A stretch of DNA of 64,000 nt from Mobiluncus sp963511525 (GCF_963511525.1 NZ_CAUPIY010000011.1:1-64000), one strand, 5' to 3'; positions 18,343 through 28,255 are shown, numbered from the stretch's first letter. Notes: a model not told the origin generated them from the sequence alone. A program made the numbers and translations.

Positions 18343-19144
18343 GGTTGTCATATGCTTCGTGGCTGGGGCCGCGCATAAGATACGTGACCCCGGCCGCTGC
18401 GGCATAAAGTGCCCAAGCACCCACGAAGAAGATCAGGTTTTCCTGCCAGTCCCCGACGAAAATCTCGTGTGTGCGAGTACTGCGATAGAACGAGTTCGTG
18501 ACAACAAGTAGTAATGCTGCTGCCCCGCTTGACAAGAGTCGTATCCACAGTGCCCTGACTCGCGGTTGCGGCCATCGTCGTGGCGGGTCAAAAATTAAAA
18601 GAACCGGGCCGGTGAGAAACGTTCCGAAAAGTGGAAGAACCATCCAAAGAGTGCCAGCTGCGGAGAGCCCCGTGGCGGGGATATAGAAAATCCCGAAGCA
18701 GATTCCAATCCATGTCGTGTAGGTACGGATCGCGTCCCTGATTGTGTGAGCAGGTGTGCCAAATCGGGCGGAGCTACTCATGAGCATGTGTCCTGCCACT
18801 ACCGTAAAGGCAATCCAGCCGAGACCGAGAGATATGAGTGTCTCACCCCAATGTTGGGAACCGTAGTGGGTGGAAGCAACTGCATCAAAAGCGACTAGCA
18901 CGATGGTCGCAACTCCTGCACCCAATACTCGGATCAGTAATGCTCGTCGGAGCGGCGGCTTCCATGTTGATGGCCGATCAATGACAAGAAGCAGCAGTCC
19001 CGCGAGAGGTGCAAGCCACAATGGGAGATTCACCGGGGCGACTCCAGCAGTGGAGAGTAAAGAACCAGGCATTATCGCGAAGCCAAGGATGAAACCTACC
19101 CAGTACACGTAGGTATGAAGGAATAGTTTGAAAGACTCAACCAC
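18332..19144 (-). CDS. multi-pass membrane protein of unknown function
   Basis: 270 residues with seven or eight hydrophobic segments arranged as two similar halves: each half has a first helix pair with a GF/GICFGI-like turn, a G-T/A-L-W/P segment and a short basic loop containing DRPSTWKPP or DPPRRWPQP. This suggests an internal duplication. No transporter family is recognised. It ends convergently, overlapping the lysin-like remnant by 11 bp. Confidence 0.55.
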   Translation of the reverse strand: MVESFKLFLHTYVYWVGFILGFAIMPGSLLSTAGVAPVNLPLWLAPLAGLLLLVIDRPSTWKPPLRRALLIRVLGAGVATIVLVAFDAVASTHYGSQHWGETLISLGLGWIAFTVVAGHMLMSSSARFGTPAHTIRDAIRTYTTWIGICFGIFYIPATGLSAAGTLWMVLPLFGTFLTGPVLLIFDPPRRWPQPRVRALWIRLLSSGAAALLLVVTNSFYRSTRTHEIFVGDWQENLIFFVGAWALYAAAAGVTYLMRGPSHEAYDNLSK

Positions 19145-19204
19145 TCACACCTCCCATGGACTTCAGCACCGAAACCATGACGATTCTACGGTGGGAGGCA
19201 ACCC

Positions 19205-19351
19205 ATGGTCAAAGATGGCACCAACCGAGGCGGACGCCGCGTCCGTGCCGGAGCGAAACCTGACCCGCTCAACGAGAAGCTCGCAGTCGGACGGGCCTCC
19301 GCCCCGCTGATGAAGTCACGACGCAACGGCTCTATTGACCCTCCCTGCTGA
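19205..19351 (+). pseudogene. remnant of a phage terminase small subunit
   Basis: A 48-codon frame begins ATG GTC AAA after GGGAGG. Its first 30 residues (KDGTNRGGRRVRAGAKPDPL, then EKLA and GRA) look like the N-terminus of P27-type phage terminase small subunits. Beyond that the similarity is lost and a stop follows. It is too short to be functional and indicates a former prophage or phage-like element at this place. Confidence 0.6.
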
Positions 19352-19365
19352 CCTCAACAGCAGGG
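19343..19365. terminator. hairpin downstream of narI
   Basis: CCCTGCTG and CAGCAGGG form a perfect 8-bp stem with a 7-base loop, 18 bp beyond the narI stop on the minus strand. There is no T tract, so termination is plausible but not certain. Confidence 0.4.
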
Positions 19366-19382
19366 TGAGCGGATAGCTAAAG

Positions 19383-20156
19383 TTAAGCCCCGTAAGAGTG
19401 TGAATCTCGCGGTTGCGGGCGAGTCGTCACGGGTTTCCAGCCGCGCGGGGTCTTTGCTCCGCGTATCCCTTCCGTGCGGGAACGATAGACCACGTAGGGA
19501 CGCGTTGGGTACATAACCGGAGCGGAAACTACGTGAACCAGCCTGGTGAACGGCCAAATCGCGAACAGCAGAAGTCCGGCGATAATGTGCATTTTGAAAG
19601 AGCCAGGTACCTCCGCAAGCAGCTCCGGCTGGGGTTGGAAAGTCAGGATTGAGCGCAACCAGGGGCTGATGGTTTCCCGGTAGTCGTAACCATTCGCCCC
19701 GCCCAGCACCTGATTTTGCAAAGTTGCCCAGAAACCCAGGCCAATCGGGAGGCACAGCAGAACATACATGAAGATATCGTTCTTCGTGGTGGCGAAACGT
19801 ACTGATTTATTGACCACACGCCGATAGAGCAAGCCCAGCAGGCCAACGACCGCGACCACCCCCGCTGTCATGCCGCCGATGGTTGCCATCAGGTGATATC
19901 CGTGCTCGGAAACCCCCGTGGCCGTGGTCCAAGACTTGGGGATAAGCAACCCCATCACGTGTCCCGCCCCAACGAACAAGATTCCGAAGTGGAACAGCGG
20001 CGAAGCCCACCGCAACAAAGTCGACTCGTGAATCTGGGAGGAACGTGAGGTCCACCCAAACTTGTCGTAGCGGTAACGCCAAATCAGGCCTACTATCAGC
20101 AAGCCCAATGCTAGATACGGGAACCCTGCCCACAAGAAAAGCTCAAAGGGATTCAT
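19383..20156 (-). CDS. narI: respiratory nitrate reductase gamma subunit
   Basis: 257-residue membrane cytochrome b subunit that takes electrons from quinol and passes them to NarH. Five hydrophobic helices are visible, with histidines in helices 2 and 5 (FHFGILFVGAGHVMG; KMHIIAGLLL and RLVHVVSAP) fitting the haem-binding pattern. The start overlaps the narJ stop (TGATG), so it is the last gene of narGHJI. The family normally has about 230 residues; the extra C-terminal tail is basic. Confidence 0.92.
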   Translation of the reverse strand: MNPFELFLWAGFPYLALGLLIVGLIWRYRYDKFGWTSRSSQIHESTLLRWASPLFHFGILFVGAGHVMGLLIPKSWTTATGVSEHGYHLMATIGGMTAGVVAVVGLLGLLYRRVVNKSVRFATTKNDIFMYVLLCLPIGLGFWATLQNQVLGGANGYDYRETISPWLRSILTFQPQPELLAEVPGSFKMHIIAGLLLFAIWPFTRLVHVVSAPVMYPTRPYVVYRSRTEGIRGAKTPRGWKPVTTRPQPRDSHSYGA

Positions 20157-20830
20157 CAGCGTGCCTCCTGTTTTGGTGCCAAAAAGAACGGTTGTGACTG
20201 CACGCCGACCATCTCGGCGGGCGGGCCTTGCAAGATAAGTTTACGGAACGCTGCTTTTGCCTTTTCGTCCAGCGGGTCTAGCGTCAAAATCAGCCCCGCA
20301 ACGACAGAGGACCAGGGACTTTGCACGGATTCCAAGGCTGCCCGCAGCACTTCCAGACCGTCACGGTGGATATTGATCAGATGCTCAGCAAGCTCATCGC
20401 CACTGCGGGCGGCTAACTCCAGCACAGCTGGCAAATAATCCGGCAGTTCTCCCCCACAGACTTTCCAGCCCATCGCCTCAAAGGCCTGTTGAAAAGCCAA
20501 AATAGCGGAGCCGCGCATCCGGGTGTCCCCGGTGGAGTAGTAGGAAAGGTACAGATTGCATTTGCGTTTCTGGTCAAACGTTCGCACATACAAATCTTCG
20601 ATTTCGCGCAGATTGTGCGAGTCTGCCCAATCCAGAAAGGCTTGAAATTCATCCGCAACTTCCGGTTCCACGTTGTCCAGCTCCAACCGAATAATGGACA
20701 GCTGATTATGGTAGTCCTCACTCGGATAGTCCAGCAGGACAGAGGCTATCATCTGGGCGGTCCGCGACCGTCCCGCCTCCGTTGAATTCAGAGCCTCCCG
20801 TGGTGGCAGGCCCGACTGCACCTGGCTCAT
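20156..20830 (-). CDS. narJ: nitrate reductase assembly chaperone NarJ
   Basis: 224-residue cytoplasmic chaperone that binds apo-NarG and helps insert the molybdenum cofactor before membrane attachment. All-helical, with the NarJ/TorD-type segments LLDYPSEDY and LYVRTFDQKRKCNLYLSYY, and GELPDYLPAVLEL. It overlaps narH by 4 bp and narI by one base, the standard compact arrangement. Confidence 0.92.
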   Translation of the reverse strand: MSQVQSGLPPREALNSTEAGRSRTAQMIASVLLDYPSEDYHNQLSIIRLELDNVEPEVADEFQAFLDWADSHNLREIEDLYVRTFDQKRKCNLYLSYYSTGDTRMRGSAILAFQQAFEAMGWKVCGGELPDYLPAVLELAARSGDELAEHLINIHRDGLEVLRAALESVQSPWSSVVAGLILTLDPLDEKAKAAFRKLILQGPPAEMVGVQSQPFFLAPKQEAR

Positions 20831-22362
20831 TTATGAACCTCCAGTGGGACGAATGTCTTGGTGGAGCCGGTTTTGCTGAAGGCAGGGATGCCCTCACCAC
20901 CCCGACCAGGCCCGCCCAGTACGTCCAGGGAGCAGCCCAATTCGCGCAAGCCTCGCGGGGTTTCCGCTCCGGCGGTAGGCACCACAAAACGGTCATCGTA
21001 CTTGGCAATAGCCAGGAGCCGGTACATTTCCTCCATTTGTTCCCCGGTCATGCCCACGGCCTGTGCTCCCGTGGAATCGGGTTCTTCCCCGAGGTGGCGT
21101 CCACGCATATAGCTGCGCATGGCCGCCAGGCGGCGCAGTGATTTTTCAACCGGCACGGTGTCCCCTGCCGTAAATAGTCCAGCCAGATATTCCAGGGGAA
21201 TCCGCATGGTCGCGATGGAGGTCATCAATACTTTGGCGTCCTCACCGTCGGCACCCGCAGCCGTCACCGCATCCACCACTGGGGATAGCGGAGGAATGTA
21301 CCAAACCATCGGTAAAGTGCGATATTCCGGGTGGAGCGGCAGGGCCACCTCATATTCTGAAATGAGCTTATATACCGGCGATTCTTGAGCTGCCTGAATC
21401 CAGGAATGCGGCACCCCGTTTGCTTCCGCAGCGGCCCGCACCTCTGGGTCAAAAGGATCCAACAGCAGGCTACGCTGGGAACGGTACAGATCCTGGGGGT
21501 CTCGGACCGCGGCGGCCTCGCCAACTCGATCCGCATCGTAGAGCAAGACACCCAAGTAGCGCAGCCGCCCGACACAGGTTTCGGAACAAACCGTGGGCTC
21601 CCCCGCCTCCAAGCGAGGGTAGCAAAGGGTGCATTTCTCAGCTTTACCGGTGAGGTGGTTGAAATAGACTTTCTTGTACGGACAAGCCGACACGCACATC
21701 CGCCAGCCGCGACATTTATCTTGGTCAACCAGCACGATCCCGTCCTCGGTACGCTTGTACATCGCGGTTCCAGGACAAGCCGAGACACAGGCCGGGTTCA
21801 GGCAATGTTCGCAAATCCGGGGCAGATAAAACATGAAAGCATCTTGAATCTGGGCCTTAACCTGCACTGTCATTTGTTCCAAGATGGGGTCCTGGGGCAA
21901 AGTTTCCAGCGAGCCGGCTAAATCGTCGTCCCAGTTCGGGCCCCAAGTCGGCTGATTAATCTGCTCACCGGTGATTTGTTTCACCGGACGCGCACTCGGC
22001 AAATATTTCGAGCCTTTCGGGGCCGCGAGCAGTTTCTCATACTCGTAGGTCCAAGGTTCGTAATAGTCGTCGAGGGTGGGCATCTGCGGGTTGGCGAAAA
22101 TCTTGGTCAATTCGTGTACCCGACCGCCGGTGCGAAGGCGGAGCTTACCGGAAGGCGTGAGCTTCCAGCCGCCGCGATACTTTCCTTGGTTCTCCCATTC
22201 TTTCGGGTATCCCACGCCGGGCTTGGTCTCTACGTTGTTGAACCACACGTATTCCGTGCCTTCCCGGTTCGTCCACGCTTGTTTGCAGGTGACCGAACAG
22301 GTATGACACCCGATGCATTTATCGAGATTCATCACCATTGCGATTTGGGCTAGTACCTTCAT
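20827..22362 (-). CDS. narH: respiratory nitrate reductase beta subunit
   Basis: 511-residue cytoplasmic iron-sulfur subunit linking NarI haems to NarG. Four cysteine clusters are visible: CIGCHTCSVTCKQAW near the N-terminus, CEHCLNPACVSACPG, CRGWRMCVSACPYKK and CTLCYPRLEAGEPTVCSETC. The tryptophan in CRGWRMC is the known replacement that turns one 4Fe-4S cluster into 3Fe-4S. Length and motif order match NarH. Overlaps both neighbours. Confidence 0.95.
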   Translation of the reverse strand: MKVLAQIAMVMNLDKCIGCHTCSVTCKQAWTNREGTEYVWFNNVETKPGVGYPKEWENQGKYRGGWKLTPSGKLRLRTGGRVHELTKIFANPQMPTLDDYYEPWTYEYEKLLAAPKGSKYLPSARPVKQITGEQINQPTWGPNWDDDLAGSLETLPQDPILEQMTVQVKAQIQDAFMFYLPRICEHCLNPACVSACPGTAMYKRTEDGIVLVDQDKCRGWRMCVSACPYKKVYFNHLTGKAEKCTLCYPRLEAGEPTVCSETCVGRLRYLGVLLYDADRVGEAAAVRDPQDLYRSQRSLLLDPFDPEVRAAAEANGVPHSWIQAAQESPVYKLISEYEVALPLHPEYRTLPMVWYIPPLSPVVDAVTAAGADGEDAKVLMTSIATMRIPLEYLAGLFTAGDTVPVEKSLRRLAAMRSYMRGRHLGEEPDSTGAQAVGMTGEQMEEMYRLLAIAKYDDRFVVPTAGAETPRGLRELGCSLDVLGGPGRGGEGIPAFSKTGSTKTFVPLEVHK

Positions 22363-25300
22363 CAGAACTTCACCTCCGTGGTACGACGACGAATCAACGT
22401 CACTTCGTCACGTTGATTGCCGGTGGGACCAATGTAGTTAAACCCGTAGGTCAGCTGAGCATGACCTCCGGCCATATGGGTTGGTTTCAACAAAATCCGG
22501 GTCAGTGAGTTGTGGATACCTCCGCGCAGACCCGACTTTTGTGAAATGGGTGTGCCGCTGACCCGCTCTTGTGCGTGATACATATACACCGTCCCTGGCG
22601 GCATCCGGTGAGACACCACCGCTCGCGCCGCCACGGCACCGTTACGGTTATAGGCCTCGACCCAGTCATTGTCCTTGACCCCAATCTTGGCGGCGTCTTC
22701 GGGAGACATCCAGATAGTCTGTCCACCCCGTCCCAGAGTCAACATATACAGGTTGTCGTAGTACTGGGAGTGGATAGCCCACTTGTTGTGTGGGGTCAGG
22801 TAACGCACCGCAACTTGGGCCACGCCGTCGTCTTTGGAAAGTTCACCCACTACGGCGTCACCGTAAATCCGCGCCAAGTCCAGCGGGGGTCGATACACCG
22901 GCAAGGATTCACCGATGTCAATCATCCAGTCGTGATCCAGGTAGTAATGCATTCGCCCGGTAAAGGTGTGGAAAGGCTTGAGATGTTCGATGTTGATAAC
23001 GAACGCGGAGTAGCGCCGCCCGCCGTGTTCCGACCCGGACCATTCCGGTGAGGTGATGACCGAGCGGGGCTGAATGGTAATTTCTCTAAACGTCAGTCGT
23101 TTTTCTTCGTCCCCGATTGCCAGTTGCGCCAGCTTTTGGCCGGTTTGGGCTTCGTATTGGCAAAAGCCCTGTACCGCGATACGTCCGTTCGTGGTGCCTG
23201 ACATCTGCATCACCGCGTCGGCCGCCTTAATCGGGGTATCCAAGAGCGGACGCCCTTGCCCCACCCCGCTGGTAGCTACCCCGTTCATCTCCCGCAGCAC
23301 TTCGACTTCCCGGTCGGGTTTCAACGTAAGGCCCTTGATGGGCAAGCCGAGTTTTTCCACGTTAGGGCCGAGCGTGGTGAACTTTTCATAAATCTTGGTG
23401 TAGTCACGTTCCACCGGAACGAACTTTGGCAAGGTTTTGCCGGGGATGAGTTCACGCGTTTGCAAGGGTTCCACGATTCCATGCGGCAAAGCCATCTCAT
23501 CGGGGGTGTCATGGGCAATCGGTGCCATGACCACATCTTGCTTGGTGCCCAAGTGACGCTGCGCCATTTCCGACACTAGATAGGCCAAATCCCGAAACAC
23601 CTCAAAGTCAGAGCGAGCCTGCCACGGCGGCACTACCGCTTGATTGAATGAATGCAGGAAGGGATGCATATCGGTTGACGAAATATCGTATTTCTCATAC
23701 CAGGTGGCTGCCGGCAGCACAATATCTGAATACAGCGTGGTAGAAGTGTTCCGGAAGTCGGCCGTGAACATGAGGTCAAGTTTGCCGATACCCGGGTCGT
23801 CCCGCCACTTTATCAGCTTCGGACGACGCTCCGGCGCGAGTTCGTCAGCTGAAACTGCGTTGTCGGCTCCAATCATATGACGCGCGAAGTACTCCGCGCC
23901 TTTAGCGGAGGAACCCATCAGGTTCGTGCGCCAGTTAGCGAGGACACGGGTAAAGTTTCGCGGGTCGTCTGGGTCGGTGCAGGCAAAGTGCAGACGGTCG
24001 GCCTGGAGCTCCTGCACCACGTATTCACCGGGTTTCATGCCGGCCTCTTGGGCCGCTTGGCCAATTTCCAGAGCGGAGCGATCGAACTGCGGGAAGGAGG
24101 GCATCCAGCCGCGTTGGGAGGCTTCAATCAATGTGTCCGCATTCGTCAAGCCTTTCCAGTCAGCCAGTGGGGACCCCACTTGTCCAGCCAGTGAACCGTC
24201 ATAACGCCACTGGTCAGTCAACAGATACCAGAATCCCGTGGAAATCATTTGCCGAGGCGGACGAGACCAGTCCAGACCCATAGCGTACTGTTGCCAACCC
24301 GCAATCGGGCGGACCTTTTCTTGACCGACATAGTGCGCCCAGCCGCCGCCGTTCACCCCTTGCGTGGCACACATGGTGGTCAGCGCCAGGAAAGTGCGAT
24401 ATATCGTGTCGGAATGGAAGAAGTGGTTCGTGCCCGCACCCATCACAATCATGGACCTACCTTTTGAATCAAGGGCATTTTGAGCAAACTCGCGGGCAAT
24501 CCGGATGGCTGCGTGCATGGGCACGCCGGTGTGTTCCTCTTGCCAGGCGGGAGTTCCGGGAGTGGAGCCGTCATCGTAACCGCTGGGCCATTGACCGGGC
24601 AGGTCACCGCGTTTCACCCCGTATTCAGCCAGCAGCAAATCGTAGACGGTCGTGACGTAGTCCGATCCGACTTTGAAAGCGGGAACTCCCCGTTTCACCA
24701 AGCCGGCACCGAGCGCTACCGTTTCGGATTGGGAACTCGGCAGGTCAAAGCGCGGCAAAACAATTTCAATCCCAGCGGCATCAGGCCGGTCGAGCGCCGA
24801 AATTGCTGGCTGGACCCCGTCCAGAGCTAAGTTCCAATGACCCTTGCCATTGGATTCACCCCACCTGTCTGCCAGAGTCCCCCCGGGATCTTTGATGGTT
24901 CCATCCACGTCGAGTACCAGTCCGCGATGTTCCGGATTGGGCCGATCTTTCAAGTCTCCTGCCAGTTCAGCAGGCAAATCAGCGGCTGTCAGGAACTTAC
25001 CGGGCACCATTCCGTGTTCGGTTTCCTGCAGTTTGACCAGGAAAGGCGCATCCGTGTAGCGCGACATATAATCCAGGAAGAATGGCTCCTGGCGTTTAAC
25101 GTGGAACTCGCTGAGGATTACATGACCCATAGCTTGCGCCAAGGCCCCGTCCGTGCCGGGGTTCACCCGCAGCCACTCATCGCCAAACTTGGTGTTATCA
25201 GCATAATCAGGCGAAATCGCCACGACTTTTTGCCCGTGATAGCGGGCTTCGGCCATGAAGTGAGCGTCTGGGGTACGGGTCAGGGGAATGTTCGACCCCC

Positions 25301-26096
25301 ACATGATGAGGTATTGCGAGTTGAACCAGTCGCCAGACTCGGGAACATCGGTTTGATCGCCGAAAACTTGCGGCGAGGCGGGAGGGAGGTCAGCGTACCA
25401 GTCATAGAAAGACAGCATGACCCCGCCCAGCAGTTCATAAAACCGCGATCCGGCGGCGTAAGAAATCATCGACATGGCGGGAATCACCGAGAACCCGGCT
25501 AACCGGTCCGGACCGTATTCCTTGATGGTATAGACGTGGGCCGCGGCGATGATTTCATTGGCCTCATCCCAACCGATTCGCACCATGCCGCCTTTGCCTC
25601 GCTGGGACTTGTAGGCTTTGGCTTTTTGCGGATCCTCGACGATAGCCCCCCAAGCCTCTACCGGATCCTTGCCCGATTTTCGTTCCTCTCGGTACAAATC
25701 CAGCAGGACTCCGCGAATATGCGGGTAACGAATCCGGGTCGGAGAGTACTCATACCAAGAATAGGCTGCTCCGCGGGGGCAACCACGCGGTTCATAGTCA
25801 GGCAGTTCCGGTCCGGTGGAAGGATAATCAACGGCTTGGGATTCCCAGGTGATGATGCCGTCTTTTACATACACTTTCCACGAACAAGACCCAGTGCAGT
25901 TCACCCCGTGAGTCGAACGCACGACCTTGTCATAGGACCAGCGTTGCCGATAGAAAGCGTCAGCGTCACGGCCACCTTCAATAAACAGCTGGCGAGAATC
26001 GCCAGACATTTCACCGCGGCGCAGTTTTGAGCCCAGCGCGAATACGCCCGAGGGAACGTCTTTGTATCCCCCGCCTTGGATTTTCGATTCACTCAT
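22362..26096 (-). CDS. narG: respiratory nitrate reductase alpha subunit
   Basis: 1244-residue catalytic subunit reducing nitrate to nitrite at a bis-MGD molybdenum site. The N-terminal cluster motif is HGVNCTGSCSWKVYVKDG, and FYDWYADLPPASPQ contains the aspartate equivalent to the Mo ligand of E. coli NarG. No twin-arginine signal is present, so it faces the cytoplasm. The start ATG 26096 is preceded by GGAGG; a longer TTG frame to 26120 would contain that site. First structural gene after narK; depends on mogA/mobA products made nearby. Confidence 0.95.
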   Translation of the reverse strand: MSESKIQGGGYKDVPSGVFALGSKLRRGEMSGDSRQLFIEGGRDADAFYRQRWSYDKVVRSTHGVNCTGSCSWKVYVKDGIITWESQAVDYPSTGPELPDYEPRGCPRGAAYSWYEYSPTRIRYPHIRGVLLDLYREERKSGKDPVEAWGAIVEDPQKAKAYKSQRGKGGMVRIGWDEANEIIAAAHVYTIKEYGPDRLAGFSVIPAMSMISYAAGSRFYELLGGVMLSFYDWYADLPPASPQVFGDQTDVPESGDWFNSQYLIMWGSNIPLTRTPDAHFMAEARYHGQKVVAISPDYADNTKFGDEWLRVNPGTDGALAQAMGHVILSEFHVKRQEPFFLDYMSRYTDAPFLVKLQETEHGMVPGKFLTAADLPAELAGDLKDRPNPEHRGLVLDVDGTIKDPGGTLADRWGESNGKGHWNLALDGVQPAISALDRPDAAGIEIVLPRFDLPSSQSETVALGAGLVKRGVPAFKVGSDYVTTVYDLLLAEYGVKRGDLPGQWPSGYDDGSTPGTPAWQEEHTGVPMHAAIRIAREFAQNALDSKGRSMIVMGAGTNHFFHSDTIYRTFLALTTMCATQGVNGGGWAHYVGQEKVRPIAGWQQYAMGLDWSRPPRQMISTGFWYLLTDQWRYDGSLAGQVGSPLADWKGLTNADTLIEASQRGWMPSFPQFDRSALEIGQAAQEAGMKPGEYVVQELQADRLHFACTDPDDPRNFTRVLANWRTNLMGSSAKGAEYFARHMIGADNAVSADELAPERRPKLIKWRDDPGIGKLDLMFTADFRNTSTTLYSDIVLPAATWYEKYDISSTDMHPFLHSFNQAVVPPWQARSDFEVFRDLAYLVSEMAQRHLGTKQDVVMAPIAHDTPDEMALPHGIVEPLQTRELIPGKTLPKFVPVERDYTKIYEKFTTLGPNVEKLGLPIKGLTLKPDREVEVLREMNGVATSGVGQGRPLLDTPIKAADAVMQMSGTTNGRIAVQGFCQYEAQTGQKLAQLAIGDEEKRLTFREITIQPRSVITSPEWSGSEHGGRRYSAFVINIEHLKPFHTFTGRMHYYLDHDWMIDIGESLPVYRPPLDLARIYGDAVVGELSKDDGVAQVAVRYLTPHNKWAIHSQYYDNLYMLTLGRGGQTIWMSPEDAAKIGVKDNDWVEAYNRNGAVAARAVVSHRMPPGTVYMYHAQERVSGTPISQKSGLRGGIHNSLTRILLKPTHMAGGHAQLTYGFNYIGPTGNQRDEVTLIRRRTTEVKF

Positions 26097-26123
26097 TGTT
26101 TTATTACCTCCACTTGACAAGGT

Positions 26124-27452
26124 CTAACCGGGGAACGGAGCGTTCTTGCGGGCATAAAGTACCCAGCACAGAACGGAACAGAAGATGCAGTACACGGTGG
26201 CACCGAAAAAGAACTGTGCCGCCGGAATAACGGCGAGACCCGCTCCGACCAGGAACGGCCCGAGGGCAGCTACTGAAGCCGTGAAGCCGATAGCTCCGCC
26301 GGCTTGGCGTTTGGGCATAATCATCGGCATCTGTTTAAAGGTGCCGGCGTTGCCGATTCCCGCAAAGAAGAACATAATCAGCATCGCCCAGAGGAACCCA
26401 TTAAAGTCTGCGGCGGACTGGGGATTTATCAAGAAAAATCCGGAAATCGCCAGCGTGACGGCCATGCCGACACCGGAAACGAATGTCCATAGACCCCCGC
26501 CGAACTTGTCGCACAGCGGCCCCCACAAAACCCGCACTATGGAGCCAATGAGCGGACCGAGGAAAGCATAGGTGGCACCTTGTACAGCTAGGTGCAGAGT
26601 TGAATCTGGCCCGTAGTTGTTGTTGATGAGCAAACCGAATTGAGCCGAGGCGCCCGAGAAAATCCCGAAGGTCATCACGTAGAGCAGAGTCATGAACCAG
26701 GTGTTTTTATTTGAAAAGATGTCCATTTGCTCCCGAATGTTGGCTTTCACCGGAACATCTTTGAGTAGCGTGAACGCAAGGACGGCTGCCACGAGGGACC
26801 AGGGAACAAAGAAGATGGCAGGGTTGTGAACCCAGATATCGCCGTTGGAACCGCTCTGCGGAGCCAGCCAAGACAAACCGAACAGGGAGAATCCCATGAG
26901 GATAGGCCCGACGATTTGAATGATAGACATACCCAAGTTTCCGATACCGGCCTGGAGGTTCAGAGCGGTTCCGGACAGACGCTTGGGGAAAAAGTAGCCG
27001 GTTGACGGCATATATCCCGAGAAAGAACCTCCGCCGATACCGCACATGAAAGCCAACGCCAGCAGCCACCAGTACGGAGTGTCCGGGTTTTGCACCGCAA
27101 AAAACCAGCCAAACATGGGGATGGTGAACAGGATTGAAGAAATCCCCACCAACTTGCGCGTTCCAATCACCGGAGGGAGGAAAGTGTAGACGAAACGAAT
27201 CAGGCCCCCGGACAGGCCCGGCATCGCTGCCAGCCAGTACAACTGTGCCTTGCTGAGTCCGAAACCAATTTCATTGAGTTTTGGCGCCAATGCCGACACC
27301 AAGAACCACACACAGAACGCCATAATCATCGAGTAGGTGGAAACCACCAGGGTCGTCCAGGCTATTTTTGAGCTCCACTGCTGGGAATCTTCGGGATTCC
27401 AGTTTTTCAACAGTTTTCCGGAGGTATCTAGTTTCTGAGCGTCTGCGGTCAT
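26124..27452 (-). CDS. narK: nitrate/nitrite transporter NarK (MFS)
   Basis: 442 residues and about 12 membrane helices. Nitrate-porter hallmarks include an arginine in GLIRFVYTFLPP and the glycine-rich segments GIGGGSFSGYMPSTGYFFP and AGIGNAGTFKQMP. It is a single-domain carrier probably importing nitrate or exchanging nitrate/nitrite. ATG 27452 is chosen because GGGGAGAG lies directly before it. It lies 27 bp upstream of narG in the same direction, so narKGHJI is likely one operon; the promoter would lie in 27453-27695, where I found no clear FNR-type site. Confidence 0.92.
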   Translation of the reverse strand: MTADAQKLDTSGKLLKNWNPEDSQQWSSKIAWTTLVVSTYSMIMAFCVWFLVSALAPKLNEIGFGLSKAQLYWLAAMPGLSGGLIRFVYTFLPPVIGTRKLVGISSILFTIPMFGWFFAVQNPDTPYWWLLALAFMCGIGGGSFSGYMPSTGYFFPKRLSGTALNLQAGIGNLGMSIIQIVGPILMGFSLFGLSWLAPQSGSNGDIWVHNPAIFFVPWSLVAAVLAFTLLKDVPVKANIREQMDIFSNKNTWFMTLLYVMTFGIFSGASAQFGLLINNNYGPDSTLHLAVQGATYAFLGPLIGSIVRVLWGPLCDKFGGGLWTFVSGVGMAVTLAISGFFLINPQSAADFNGFLWAMLIMFFFAGIGNAGTFKQMPMIMPKRQAGGAIGFTASVAALGPFLVGAGLAVIPAAQFFFGATVYCIFCSVLCWVLYARKNAPFPG

Positions 27453-27695
27453 TTCTCTCCCCATTGATTCATAAGCCACTATGGCATTTATTGAACACCT
27501 GTCTAAAAGCTAACAGAGTTAAACGTTTCTTTGGCAGATTTTAAAATCCAGGTCATGTAACCGCGTTTAACCAGGTAATCAACCTCGATTCATCGGCACC
27601 AAGAGCCAGAAACGTGTCGTTTGCGGCTATAAACTGGTAGTAATTTAGCTACGTAGCAGATGCGTAAATGGAGATTTCGGGTTCAGGAGGTCATC

Positions 27696-28196
27696 GTGGC
27701 AGAGCATTCCCAGGTAACCGCGGCCATCATCACTGTTGATTCACGAGTGGTCAGCGGCGATAAACCACCAAAAGGTGCCGCCAAAGCTCGTGAACTGCTG
27801 AGCGACTTTGGGATTGAAGTAATCCGCGAGGAAGTCATCGATGACCTCGCGGCTCCCCTGCGTGCCGAGTTTGAACGGGCGCAACAGGCCGGTGCGCGCC
27901 TCATCGTGACTGTGGGCTCTACCGGGGTTTCCGCCCGAAACATCGTGCCCGAGACAACTCTGGCGGTGTGCGATGTGGAGTTGCCGGGGATTGCCGAACA
28001 GATTCGCGCTGTAGGTCTGAAAAACACACCACAATCGGTGTTGTCTCGTGCCGTAGTTGGAGTGACTTCCCGGACTTCTCGTGGAGCGGTCATCGTGAAC
28101 TGCCCCAGTTCCTCGGGCGGGGTCGCGGATGCCTTGCAGGTGGTGCTTCCCCTGCTGCATTACATCATTGAACAGCTTGACCAGACCCAGGCATAA
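27696..28196 (+). CDS. MogA/MoaB-type molybdopterin adenylyltransferase homologue
   Basis: 166 residues from GTG 27696, preceded by AGGAGG. The MoCF-binding fold is recognisable (ITVDSRVVSGDKPP, then the loop GSTGVSARNIVPETT, and NCPSSSGGVADAL). This family adenylates or binds molybdopterin before metal insertion. In the hallmark loop the usual GGTG is GSTG, and the usual RD is RN, so the conserved aspartate is asparagine. It is divergent from narK and convergent with mobA, fitting a role for nitrate reductase cofactor supply; activity is uncertain. Confidence 0.8.
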   Translation: MAEHSQVTAAIITVDSRVVSGDKPPKGAAKARELLSDFGIEVIREEVIDDLAAPLRAEFERAQQAGARLIVTVGSTGVSARNIVPETTLAVCDVELPGIAEQIRAVGLKNTPQSVLSRAVVGVTSRTSRGAVIVNCPSSSGGVADALQVVLPLLHYIIEQLDQTQA

Positions 28197-28255
28197 GGGC
28201 CAGCTGAGAGGGTGCCGCCCGGGAGCGGGCCGTGGCGGGGTCACCATCCAAAAAA

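Noticed and set aside
27648..27657. GCTACGTAGC palindrome between narK and the mogA-like gene
   Set aside because: Only 10 bp and self-complementary by short length; no match to FNR, NarL or molybdate-regulator patterns.
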